Positions 22,608 through 29,167 of a stretch of 38,237 nucleotides of DNA are shown piece after piece (the first letter of the stretch is position 1; every line of letters starts with the position of its first letter). The notes beneath the pieces were generated by a model that saw nothing but the letters and a program-made list of their open reading frames with translations, was not told the DNA's origin and did no database searches. The DNA is from UBA922 sp035438805 (GTDB lineage Bacteria > Patescibacteriota > Patescibacteriia > Magasanikbacterales > UBA922). The DNA is taken from the NCBI GenBank assembly GCA_035438805.1, contig DAORJA010000003.1:1-38237 (forward strand). The letters run 5' to 3'. Made by a program: the position numbers and the translations under genes.

Positions 22608-25601
22608 TTATTTTGTACTAAATAAACCGACGGGTAATAAATTATCAAAACCTCGCTCCATCCCGATACGAATAAGATTTTGAGTCTCATGAATATCTTG
22701 AACTTCCAATACTGCCCATTTACCGTATTTTCCAAAATTATTGACTGCTGGAACCCAAAACTCGCGAGCGGTTTTAACTTTCATCTTTTTCTTATCGTCT
22801 TTTTTGCCAGTAACTTCGACTAAAAGGTTGAGTTTATTCTTGTCTGGCATCTCCAAAACAGCAATAAAATCCGGGACATAGTGATGTACAACACCTTGAT
22901 GTTCATAGGGAATCGTGAACCCCATATTTTGATTTTTAACATAAGCCAAGACTTCTGGCATCTGTTCAAGTTTTTTAGCAACTCCTTGTTCCCATTCTTC
23001 AGTATCAGCAACAACATAATTGATATGACTTTTAATAGTTTCTTGAACTGGTTTTGTGGTTAAAAATTCCACATAACGAGTAGAGCCGAGAGTATCATAA
23101 GGAGCGAGAATGGGTAAAAGTTGTTTATCATCCTGATGTTCTAAATTTTCAGTAATAATTGCTTGTTGTATCTTTGTCAGCGCGCCGGAAAAATATTCTC
23201 CGATTGTGAGATAACCAATCACCATTCGATCCTTCAAAACAATACAATTTTTGACATACTCTTCAGCAATTTTTTGTAATTGTGGAGCAAGCCAATATTT
23301 TTCAGTACCTTCTGCGTCGGTATAATATCTTTTTAGTAAACCTACTCGTAATCTATTTATTACATCTCCTTCTCTCCTCTCTTTTATCTTTTCCAAAGTT
23401 TCCACTGTTTCTTCACCGATAACTCCACCCAATGTTACTTCGGTTGGTTCGTTTTCAATTATTGTTTTTGATTCCTCGGTAAATTTTGCTGCTAATTTTG
23501 TTTCGTTTAATTCGTAACGATAACCCTCGACGCGAGGATAAGTAATCTCATACTGCTCTCGATCAGGTAAAGCATGGACACGATGAATAACTTTTGGTGG
23601 TTTTGGAGTTGTGTCACCACCCGCCTTCAAGAAACTAAACGGCACCCCATAAACTTCTGCGTATTCTTCTGACAAAAGACCAGTAGATTCATCAACACTA
23701 TAATCCACTCGACGCAAAGCACGACCGACAACCTGTTCGCAAAGTAATTGAGTAGAAAATGCACGGATACCAAGAATATGCGTTACAGTATTCACATCCC
23801 AACCTTCGGTCAGCATAGAAACTGAGATTACACACTTTATATTTTCACCAAGCTTGCCTGGCTTACCGACTGTGTTCATGACTTCACGAAGTAGCTCTTC
23901 ATCTGTTGGATCTTCTCTGCCGGGGAATCTCTTTTTGTACTCTTTATGAAAATCTTCTATTTCTGCAGAAAATATTTTCTTAAAATTTTCATCAATTTTC
24001 TCTCCACTTTCTAATTGCCTACTATCAATAATAAGTGTATTAGGTTTATCAAAAAAATTAACACCATCTTCATTTCTGAAAATTTCTAAATTTCCTTTTT
24101 CTATAATTATTTTTCCGCTTGGTGTTTCTCTCTCAAAACCAGCAATCCAGCGATAAACTAACTCAGACACAGCGGTGTTATTACAAACCACAATCATAAC
24201 TGGAGGCATGACATTTTGATTTTTGTTTTTTTCTTCTAAGTAGCGCTGGTAATATTTTTTATCATAGTTTCCATAAAGAGATTCAAGCGCTTCTTGCAAT
24301 TTAGTTGGCAAAACATTTGCAGCTAGATAATCTTTTCCTCCAGTTTTCAAACCTTTTTTTGGTAATTCATCTGATACATGGAGCCAAAGGTTTCGAAACT
24401 CTGGAATATCATCTTTAGAAACTGTATCGGATTCAATGGGTAGCCGTGGAATTTTAACAACTCCACACTCAAGCGCATCTAGTAAAGAAAAATCATAAAT
24501 CGCCCAAGGGAACATAGTACCTTCCTGGTAACCAGAACCTCGCAAAAAATATGGTGTCGCTGAAAGATCAATAACTGCGTTTATAGATATTTTTTTAGAT
24601 AGTGCCTCAAGTCCTGATAGCCATACTCTAGCAGCTTTGTTGTTTTCGTCTGCTTCTTTTCTATCCTCTCCTGCAAGTTTTTCTTCTGTTGGTTTTTCGC
24701 GATAACAGTGGTGAGCTTCGTCGTTTATTACAAGAACGCGGGGTTTACTAAGAATACTTTTGAATGCGCGAAGTACCATAGCATTTGGACTTTCTTTAAC
24801 CGCCTCATCCTTTAGAAGTCCTGCTGCTTTCATAACAGCACCAACTTGAAAACGTGGATTTTGTCTTTGCTCAAGTTGATGAAAATTTGTAATAAATACC
24901 GTTGCTTGTTTCAATAAATCAAAATCCTGATACGAAACGATGTCTCTCTGTAGATAGTAATTTTTAGGGTCATTAGGAAGAAGAACATTTAATCGATCTC
25001 GAATTGTAATTCCGGGAGTAATGATAGCAAAAGTATCAGTAAATCTAGTATCCATCGGATAACGAACCTTGTTCAATGTGTTATAAGCGATAATCATTGC
25101 CATGACAACCGTTTTTCCAGATCCTGTTGCCATTTTGAAAGCTAGACGATAAAGACCAGGGTTAGCATCGGTTGATGCTTTTTTAAGATCACCAATAATC
25201 CAACTCTCTCCAGACTTTTCCGCTACCTCGTTTATATAAATTAAAGTTTCAAGCGCTTCAATTTGGCAGAAAAATAGTTTATTTTCTCTTGTATCATCAC
25301 GCCAGTAAGAAAGTAGGTCGCGTGATGTTTTCGTAATTCCTGAATAGCCGTCATCTCGCCATTGTTTAATTTTCGCGCGAACTTTATTTATAAATTCATT
25401 TTCTTTCTGCAATTCTGTACCAAACGCTCCTTCACTTGTATTTAATTCTAATTGTTTTTGTTTTGTCTTGGCACGAGGTACAGGAATATAAAAACTACTT
25501 GACCGGCGACCCTCAATAATTTCATCAGTCAAACCACGATCATCTGCATTAAAATGTCGATTTGGTTCAAAGTATGGTGAATTCAAAATTGGTGATTTCA
25601 T
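22608..25601 (-). CDS. res: Type III restriction enzyme subunit (Res)
   Basis: The start at MKSPILNSPYF (25601) gives 997 aa; a longer start would run through the promoter. SF2 helicase motifs are Walker A MATGSGKT (residues 158-164 region), DEAH in VINDEAHHC (294-297), IDLSATPYF and motif VI QVVGRALRR. The C-terminus carries a PD-(D/E)XK endonuclease region, PDFIAVL followed by LLVEVTGKK. Res translocates or slides on DNA and cuts with Mod when two recognition sites lie head to head. Both subunits look full length, so the system is probably active. Confidence 0.95.
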   Translation of the reverse strand: MKSPILNSPYFEPNRHFNADDRGLTDEIIEGRRSSSFYIPVPRAKTKQKQLELNTSEGAFGTELQKENEFINKVRAKIKQWRDDGYSGITKTSRDLLSYWRDDTRENKLFFCQIEALETLIYINEVAEKSGESWIIGDLKKASTDANPGLYRLAFKMATGSGKTVVMAMIIAYNTLNKVRYPMDTRFTDTFAIITPGITIRDRLNVLLPNDPKNYYLQRDIVSYQDFDLLKQATVFITNFHQLEQRQNPRFQVGAVMKAAGLLKDEAVKESPNAMVLRAFKSILSKPRVLVINDEAHHCYREKPTEEKLAGEDRKEADENNKAARVWLSGLEALSKKISINAVIDLSATPYFLRGSGYQEGTMFPWAIYDFSLLDALECGVVKIPRLPIESDTVSKDDIPEFRNLWLHVSDELPKKGLKTGGKDYLAANVLPTKLQEALESLYGNYDKKYYQRYLEEKNKNQNVMPPVMIVVCNNTAVSELVYRWIAGFERETPSGKIIIEKGNLEIFRNEDGVNFFDKPNTLIIDSRQLESGEKIDENFKKIFSAEIEDFHKEYKKRFPGREDPTDEELLREVMNTVGKPGKLGENIKCVISVSMLTEGWDVNTVTHILGIRAFSTQLLCEQVVGRALRRVDYSVDESTGLLSEEYAEVYGVPFSFLKAGGDTTPKPPKVIHRVHALPDREQYEITYPRVEGYRYELNETKLAAKFTEESKTIIENEPTEVTLGGVIGEETVETLEKIKERREGDVINRLRVGLLKRYYTDAEGTEKYWLAPQLQKIAEEYVKNCIVLKDRMVIGYLTIGEYFSGALTKIQQAIITENLEHQDDKQLLPILAPYDTLGSTRYVEFLTTKPVQETIKSHINYVVADTEEWEQGVAKKLEQMPEVLAYVKNQNMGFTIPYEHQGVVHHYVPDFIAVLEMPDKNKLNLLVEVTGKKDDKKKMKVKTAREFWVPAVNNFGKYGKWAVLEVQDIHETQNLIRIGMERGFDNLLPVGLFSTK

Positions 25602-25647
25602 AATTTTTAGCTTACCTGCGATTATTGACGATACAATTTGTGTGCTT

Positions 25648-25676
25648 ACTATACCCGCAGAGATGACTTTTTGCAA
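25648..25676 (-). promoter_or_regulatory. Likely promoter of the res-mod operon
   Basis: Minus-strand TTGCAA (25671-25676) and TATAGT (25648-25653) with a 17-bp spacer, about 50 bp upstream of the chosen res start. This spacing supports the shorter Res start. Confidence 0.5.
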
Positions 25677-25717
25677 GATTACAAAATAGAAAGAACTCCT
25701 TTGTATACAGCCATATT

Positions 25718-26611
25718 TCAGATACTATTCAAAGGATGTTTAGTCATCTGACCTCTTAAATGCTCTGCGCTGGCAGCCAAATAAATAGTAGTAGTCTTTA
25801 TATCGCTATGACCCATCATCTTTGATAGTGAATAAATATCACACCCGCCCTCAAGCATTAAGGTAGCAAAGGTGTGCCTGAGCTTGTGTACGCCAAAATG
25901 AAGCCCTGAAGCCTCTTTAAAGCGCTCTACGAGCCTTTTCATGCCACTATCGGTAAATCCTATATTCCTGTTCAGAGAAGTAAAGAATTCAGGGCAGGTC
26001 TTCTTGAGGCGCTTTCTCTCCTCCAGATATTTCTTAAGTATTTCAGCCAAGGTATACGAGATAGGAATCACCCGATCTTTCCCCCCTTTTCCCTCTCGAA
26101 TAAATAGTGATAAGTTTTCAACATCCACATCTGCAAATTTTAAACTTAAAAGCTCTTTTCTACGTACGCCCGTAAAAATAAACATTGCAAATATGGCATG
26201 ATTTCTATACCTCTGAAAACGATACTTATAAGGGTAGTTAAAAACAATTTCCAATAATCTAAGTGAATTTTGTTTGGTGAGCTTAGGCGGCAGCCTTTTA
26301 TGCAGCTTAGGAAGCTCGATATCCTTGATAGGATCAATCTGCATGAACTTATTTTCCCTACACCATCGGAAAAATACTACCAAGGACTTATGGTAGGTTA
26401 TAAAAGAATTCGCCGCCCAATTCCGCTCCGTACGTCCATAATACAGGTAGTTCCTTACATTATCGTCATTTACCTGCTCGATCTCCTTAATACCCGCATG
26501 CTTAGAATAAAGCTTTACTGCCCTTCTATACCGTAGGATGGTCGTCGGACTGAAACCCTTAATATAGACCGAGTAGTCACAAAACCTGTCCACCAAAACT
26601 TGAATATCCAT
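25718..26611 (-). CDS. Tyrosine recombinase/integrase (right)
   Basis: The start MDIQVLVDRFC (26611) gives 297 aa; the longer in-frame start would read through the tRNA-Thr gene. It has a SAM-like core-binding domain (1-100) and a catalytic domain with R150 (TGVRRKE), K175/K178, H242 and R245 (HKLRH), H268 (MMGHSD) and Y277, the complete set. Length and motifs are XerC/D-like. It lies immediately downstream of the intact tRNA-Thr and next to the right att site, an arrangement typical of integrases that use a tRNA target. Confidence 0.95.
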   Translation of the reverse strand: MDIQVLVDRFCDYSVYIKGFSPTTILRYRRAVKLYSKHAGIKEIEQVNDDNVRNYLYYGRTERNWAANSFITYHKSLVVFFRWCRENKFMQIDPIKDIELPKLHKRLPPKLTKQNSLRLLEIVFNYPYKYRFQRYRNHAIFAMFIFTGVRRKELLSLKFADVDVENLSLFIREGKGGKDRVIPISYTLAEILKKYLEERKRLKKTCPEFFTSLNRNIGFTDSGMKRLVERFKEASGLHFGVHKLRHTFATLMLEGGCDIYSLSKMMGHSDIKTTTIYLAASAEHLRGQMTKHPLNSI

Positions 26612-26617
26612 ATAAAT

Positions 26618-26648
26618 AAAATACTGCAAATTTAAATTGCAGTATTTA
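26618..26648 (-). terminator. Terminator after the intact tRNA-Thr
   Basis: AAATACTGCAA and TTGCAGTATTT form an 11-bp stem on either side of a short A/T loop, followed on the minus strand by TATTTATAT. It separates the tRNA from the right recombinase. Confidence 0.7.
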
Positions 26649-26653
26649 CTGTG

Positions 26654-26726
26654 AGCTGCCATCCAGGATCGAACTGGAGACCTCGGCCTTACCATGGCCG
26701 CGCTCTACCGACTGAGCTATGACAGC
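26654..26726 (-). tRNA. trnT: tRNA-Thr (GGT anticodon), intact copy inside the element
   Basis: The 5' end is at 26726. Acceptor GCTGTCA pairs with TGGCAGC (one G-U), the anticodon arm is CGGCC-ATGGTAA-GGCCG, and the T arm is TCCAG-TTCGATC-CTGGA. CCA is not encoded. It differs from the rebuilt split tRNA at about seven of 73 positions, with paired changes in the acceptor (C3-G70 to T3-A70) and anticodon stem (T-A to G-C). Those compensatory changes argue that both genes evolved under selection. It may replace the gene destroyed by insertion. Confidence 0.95.
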
Positions 26727-26760
26727 ATGAATTGTAAGGACATTATCTCTCTCAAGCCGT

Positions 26761-26787
26761 CGACCTAGTTCTGGTGGGAACAGGTCG
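26761..26787 (-). promoter_or_regulatory. Strong hairpin upstream of the intact tRNA-Thr
   Basis: Minus-strand CGACCTGTTC pairs with GAACTAGGTCG (one bulge) around a CCACCA loop. It lies between the tRNA and the right att core. It has no T-run and could be a recombinase arm site, a processing signal or a remnant. Confidence 0.4.
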
Positions 26788-26849
26788 CGCAGATAGAGGT
26801 ATAGTGCTAATCTTAGCTTAATATACACTCTTTTGATAGGGCCCGTTCT

Positions 26850-26856
26850 TTACCAT
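26850..26856. repeat. Right attachment core (TTACCAT)
   Basis: Second copy of the 7-bp core, at the junction between element sequence (CGTTC side) and the tRNA 5' half (GGACG side). A third TTACCAT is at 26689-26695 in the intact tRNA. Confidence 0.85.
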
Positions 26857-26887
26857 GGACGCGCTCTACCAACTGAGCTATGACGGC
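26850..26887 (-). pseudogene. 5' half of tRNA-Thr(GGT), right end of the element
   Basis: From 26887 on the minus strand it reads acceptor GCCGTCA, the D arm (TAGCTCAGTTGGTAGAGC), the anticodon 5' strand CGTCC and the loop ATGGTAA, then element DNA. The 3' half is at 8828-8869: GCCGTCA pairs perfectly with TGACGGC and CGTCC with GGACG. Confidence 0.92.
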
Positions 26888-26895
26888 GTGGTAAT

Positions 26896-26920
26896 GTAAA
26901 AACGCTTTAGAAAGCGTTTC
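26896..26920 (-). terminator. Terminator after tRNA-Val
   Basis: AAACGCTTT (26900-26908) pairs with AAAGCGTTT (26911-26919) and is followed on the minus strand by TTTTT. It ends tRNA-Val transcription upstream of the tRNA-Thr 5' half, so the original tRNA-Thr probably had its own promoter. Confidence 0.65.
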
Positions 26921-26928
26921 CCTATTGG

Positions 26929-27002
26929 TGCGCGCCGAGGGATTCGAACCCCCGACCCTCTCGGTGTAAACGAGATGCTCTAACCAACTGAGCTAGGCGC
27001 GC
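26929..27002 (-). tRNA. trnV: tRNA-Val (TAC anticodon)
   Basis: The 5' end is at 27002. Acceptor GCGCGCC pairs fully with GGCGCGC, the anticodon arm is TCTCG-TTTACAC-CGAGA with anticodon TAC, and the T arm has loop TTCGAAT. The discriminator is A and the next bases read CCA (to 26926), so CCA may be encoded here. Confidence 0.95.
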
Positions 27003-27081
27003 ATGGTTTGTAAAAGGTAGTTAATATGCGGAGAGCAGTATACTCAAATTTTTTTCTCTTGTCAACAGGAAATATTAAGGT

Positions 27082-27645
27082 CTATACCTCTTTCCGGGCA
27101 ACGAGAATTCCAGTCTCAATAGACAGTATCTCAACTGAAAAGCCTGCTAAAGAGTACATATACTCAATAAACGGCTTCATAGCCTCTTCATGAGAGTGAA
27201 TATTATCAGCAATTACTACACAAGCTTGATTCATAAATGGTAGTAGAGCCGTCACATAAGAAACATGTTCATATTTTGTAGCATCGAAAAATATGAGATC
27301 AAATACTCCGGTAAGCGAGTCAAATATTTCTGGCGCATGCCCATGCACCAGAGTAATAGTATCTTCCACTTCAGCACAACGAAAATGATGTTCGGCTAAT
27401 TCCCCTCTTTCTTTGTGAGACTCAATCGTAGTGAGAGTTCCGCCCACTTCGATAAGTGCAGGCACGAGTCGGAGAGCTGTGTACCCATTTGAAGTACCAA
27501 CCTCAAGCGCTCGGCACTGCGGAGAATTCTTAATATAAGAAATAATAAGATCAACAGTCTTCGGACCTGCATTCCAATAAGGGTTTTCCGAAACCCTTAA
27601 ATTTTCCAACTCATTACACACTCTTGTATATACTTCATTATTCAT
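27082..27645 (-). CDS. SAM-dependent O-methyltransferase
   Basis: The start MNNEVYTRV (27645) gives 187 aa; a longer in-frame start would overlap the divergent peroxiredoxin gene. The class I fold is clear: motif I ALEVGTSNGYTAL, the acidic TTIESHKERGELAEHHF strand, and FDLIFFDATKYEH as the metal-binding Asp motif, all features of the catechol/caffeoyl-CoA O-methyltransferase family. The substrate is unknown. Confidence 0.85.
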   Translation of the reverse strand: MNNEVYTRVCNELENLRVSENPYWNAGPKTVDLIISYIKNSPQCRALEVGTSNGYTALRLVPALIEVGGTLTTIESHKERGELAEHHFRCAEVEDTITLVHGHAPEIFDSLTGVFDLIFFDATKYEHVSYVTALLPFMNQACVVIADNIHSHEEAMKPFIEYMYSLAGFSVEILSIETGILVARKEV

Positions 27646-27727
27646 ACAGCCATACGCTAACACAACACTGTACAGAAGTGCAAGTAGTGTTATACTGGAA
27701 ATAGATTTATACACTAACCTACTCAGT

Positions 27728-28195
27728 ATGATTCCTCCACTCAACTCAAAAGCTCCTGACTTTATGCTCCAAGATCAATTTGGCACCGTGCATAGTCTGG
27801 CAGAATACGCGGGCATGTATATCCTCCTCTACTTCTACCCCAAAGATGATACTGAAGGATGTACGGTCGAAGCATGTGGTTTCCGAGATCGATTAAATGA
27901 ACTTAAAGAAAAAAATGTGCAAGTACTCGGAGTGAGTGCTGACGACGTTCCCTCTCACAAAAAATTTGCTGAAAAATATAATCTCAATTTCCCACTTCTT
28001 TCTGATCCTCAAAAAAAAGTGATTGAAGCATACGGTGTGTGGAGAGAAAAAGAAATGTTTGGTAAAAAAAATATGGGAATAGTGCGTGAATCATTTCTGA
28101 TTAGCCCAGAGGGAACTATTCTCAAACACTACGAAAACGTAAAACCTGCCGATCACCCAGAACAAGTTCTTGAAGATATCTCAAAACAGATGTAG
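27728..28195 (+). CDS. bcp: Bcp-type thiol peroxidase (peroxiredoxin)
   Basis: The 155-aa protein shows the peroxiredoxin fold: LNSKAPDFMLQDQFGT, then YFYPKDDTEGCTVEACGFRD with peroxidatic Cys45 and the resolving Cys50 five residues on, as in PrxQ/Bcp. SFLISPEGTI follows. It reduces hydroperoxides with thioredoxin. It is one of only two clear genes on the plus strand and diverges from the O-methyltransferase gene over about 80 bp; a weak -10-like TATACT lies near 27700. Confidence 0.95.
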   Translation: MIPPLNSKAPDFMLQDQFGTVHSLAEYAGMYILLYFYPKDDTEGCTVEACGFRDRLNELKEKNVQVLGVSADDVPSHKKFAEKYNLNFPLLSDPQKKVIEAYGVWREKEMFGKKNMGIVRESFLISPEGTILKHYENVKPADHPEQVLEDISKQM

Positions 28196-28196
28196 T

Positions 28197-28454
28197 TTAT
28201 TCTTTATCGCGATTCCCCCACTGCCATCGTGGTTTTTCACCTTTCGCATAACAAATGCGAATGAGTGTTGCAGTCAAAAGTGCGATAGGTATACAAAAAG
28301 TAAATGCTAATTCGCGCGGGAGAGAATGTTCATCAATGGTTGCACTAAACCCGAAGATTGCAGCCATATATACCACAATTACGAGCCACCCTTCCCAGGT
28401 AGCTGGATACCATCCCCAGCCATATATTTTTCGTTTGAACCAAAGTTTTTTCAT
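28197..28454 (-). CDS. Small membrane protein, two helices
   Basis: The 85-aa protein starts at MKKLWFKRKIYGWGWYP (an ATG two codons upstream at 28460 is also possible). Two hydrophobic helices (about 24-42 and 53-68) are flanked by a Trp/Gly-rich N-terminus and a charged C-terminus (GEKPRWQWG). Small proteins with this WGWYPATWEGW start are common hypothetical genes in Parcubacteria-like genomes. The stop is 2 bp past the end of bcp, convergent with it. Confidence 0.7.
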   Translation of the reverse strand: MKKLWFKRKIYGWGWYPATWEGWLVIVVYMAAIFGFSATIDEHSLPRELAFTFCIPIALLTATLIRICYAKGEKPRWQWGNRDKE

Positions 28455-28472
28455 ATACATTCACTATATAAT

Positions 28473-28502
28473 AAAAAAGACGCTTGGTAAAGCGACTTTT
28501 TT
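28473..28502. terminator. Bidirectional terminator upstream of the small membrane protein
   Basis: AAAAAAGACGCTT and AAGCGACTTTTTT form an almost perfect 13-bp stem with a short loop. It can stop leftward transcription from the tRNA cluster. Confidence 0.75.
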
Positions 28503-28566
28503 ATTGGTGGGCCGAGTAGGATTCCCCGCCCAAGGCGGGTGCGCCTGGGGCGCAGAACCTACGAAA
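28503..28566 (-). pseudogene. tRNA-Tyr 3' remnant interrupted by a 30-bp insertion
   Basis: Bases 28503-28524 plus 28555-28566 repeat the acceptor 3' strand and T arm of the intact tRNA-Tyr at 28606-28632. Between GATTC and GAACC of the T loop sits a 30-bp double palindrome (28525-28554). No 5' half, anticodon or variable arm is present. Confidence 0.85.
28525..28554. repeat. 30-bp double-palindrome insertion (copy 1)
   Basis: Two adjacent 15-bp palindromes, CCCGCC-CAA-GGCGGG and TGCGCC-TGG-GGCGCA, each a 6-bp stem with a 3-nt loop. The surrounding tRNA-Tyr T loop sequence is continuous when the 30 bp is removed. No target-site duplication is visible. Confidence 0.85.
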
Positions 28567-28608
28567 TTGTAGCCCAAAAGAATAATATATAGTCTAATAG
28601 TCTATTGG

Positions 28609-28690
28609 TGGGCCGAGTAGGATTCGAACCTACGAAGGCTGAGCCAGCAGATTTACAGTCTGCCCCCTTTGACCGCTCGGGAATCGACCC
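28609..28690 (-). tRNA. trnY: tRNA-Tyr (GTA anticodon)
   Basis: The 5' end is at 28690. Acceptor GGGTCGA pairs with TCGGCCC (one G-U), the anticodon arm is GCAGA-CTGTAAA-TCTGC, there is a long class II variable arm, and the T arm is GTAGG-TTCGAAT-CCTAC. ACCA follows (CCA at 28606-28608). Confidence 0.95.
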
Positions 28691-28702
28691 ATTCTTTTTC
28701 TG

Positions 28703-28775
28703 AGCCATCTGCGAGAATCGAACTCGCGACCCACGGTTTACAAAACCGTTGCTCTACCAGCTGAGCTAAGATGGC
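28703..28775 (-). tRNA. trnT: tRNA-Thr (TGT anticodon)
   Basis: The 5' end is at 28775. Acceptor GCCATCT pairs perfectly with AGATGGC, the anticodon arm is ACGGT-TTTGTAA-ACCGT with anticodon TGT, and the T arm is GCGAG-TTCGATT-CTCGC. The discriminator is T and CCA is not encoded. Confidence 0.95.
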
Positions 28776-28792
28776 ATTAGTGACGTATGATG

Positions 28793-29050
28793 CTAGTTAT
28801 CAGTGATAGTGTTCTTTAAAAGAAATAATAATCTTTCTCTTCCTTTTCCAGTTTTTAAAAAACGTTCTTCTTCCTGAGCATCTAACTTATTACAAAATGA
28901 TTCATAATAAATTAATTGCCAAGGAGTACCTTTTGAAGTAAAAACTACTTTACGTTGATTATGTTGCTTGACCCTATTCTTCAAATCTTCTGTATAACCT
29001 ATATACTTCTTTTTCAACTTGTTACTATAAATTATGTAGACATAATACAT
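28793..29050 (-). CDS. GIY-YIG family endonuclease (UPF0213/YhbQ-like)
   Basis: This 85-aa protein is a single GIY-YIG domain: YYVYIIYS (the GIY strand), KYIGYT (YIG, residues 16-18), R26 and H30 in LKNRVKQHN, and QEEERFLKTGKG with the catalytic Glu. The whole family module fits in this length. It is bracketed by a tRNA-Thr 5' remnant upstream and intact tRNA-Thr/tRNA-Tyr downstream, which suggests it arrived or spreads with that tRNA cassette. Many such single-domain proteins in bacteria are not homing enzymes, so the role is uncertain. Confidence 0.9.
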   Translation of the reverse strand: MYYVYIIYSNKLKKKYIGYTEDLKNRVKQHNQRKVVFTSKGTPWQLIYYESFCNKLDAQEEERFLKTGKGRERLLFLLKNTITDN

Positions 29051-29066
29051 AGCACTGAAAGTTTAC

Positions 29067-29096
29067 CCCGCCCAAAGCGGGTCCGCCTTGGGCGGA
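29067..29096. repeat. 30-bp double-palindrome insertion (copy 2)
   Basis: CCCGC-CCAAA-GCGGG then TCCGCC-TTG-GGCGGA, again two 15-bp palindromes in tandem and exactly 30 bp, inserted between GTTTAC and AAAACC of the tRNA anticodon arm. It has the same architecture as copy 1 at 28525-28554. Confidence 0.85.
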
Positions 29097-29118
29097 AAAA
29101 CCGTTGCTCTACCAGCTG

Positions 29119-29137
29119 CCTGCCCGCCTTGGGCGGG
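29119..29137. repeat. 19-bp palindromic insertion in the D loop
   Basis: CCTG followed by the palindrome CCCGCC-TTG-GGCGGG, inserted between CCAGCTG and AGCTAAG of the tRNA-Thr remnant. It is a single-palindrome relative of the 30-bp elements; the exact junction is ambiguous by one base. Confidence 0.8.
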
Positions 29138-29167
29138 AGCTAAGATGGTATGATACTACTAGAGAGT

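Larger units (their letters stand above)
8863..26856. mobile_element. About 18-kb integrative element inserted in the anticodon loop of tRNA-Thr(GGT)
   Basis: The boundaries are the two 7-bp TTACCAT cores (8863-8869 and 26850-26856), each joined to one half of the same tRNA-Thr gene. The content is three tyrosine recombinases, a HTH/zinc-ribbon regulator, a 603-aa zinc-ribbon protein, an interrupted HAD gene, a lone FtsK gamma domain, a zinc-ribbon protein, a divergent FtsZ, a NERD protein, an FtsK motor, a PD-(D/E)XK-like protein, four hypotheticals, a Type III R-M pair and a complete tRNA-Thr(GGT). Nearly all genes run leftwards. No relaxase, replication initiator, capsid, portal or terminase gene is recognisable, so it is neither a typical relaxase-based ICE nor a tailed prophage. 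Confidence 0.9.
29061..29148 (-). pseudogene. tRNA-Thr(TGT) 5' remnant with two palindromic insertions
   Basis: With 29067-29096 and 29119-29137 removed, the remaining bases match the first 39 or so positions of tRNA-Thr(TGT), from the 5' acceptor strand (CCATCTTAGCT) through the D arm to the anticodon loop and start of the 3' anticodon strand, with one substitution at the 5' base. The 3' half is absent. The insertions fall in the anticodon loop and in the D loop. Confidence 0.85.

Noticed and set aside
26646..26828. 60-codon minus-strand frame, and the N-terminal extension of the right recombinase
   Set aside because: Both read through the intact tRNA-Thr gene; the recombinase start at 26611 matches the family length.
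8863..26856. Tailed-phage prophage
   Set aside because: No capsid, portal, terminase, tail or lysis gene is recognisable; the gene set is recombinases, R-M and FtsK/FtsZ-related proteins.
28955..29143. 62-codon plus-strand frame across the GIY-YIG gene start and the tRNA-Thr remnant
   Set aside because: It is antisense to the GIY-YIG domain and made partly of palindrome and tRNA sequence.
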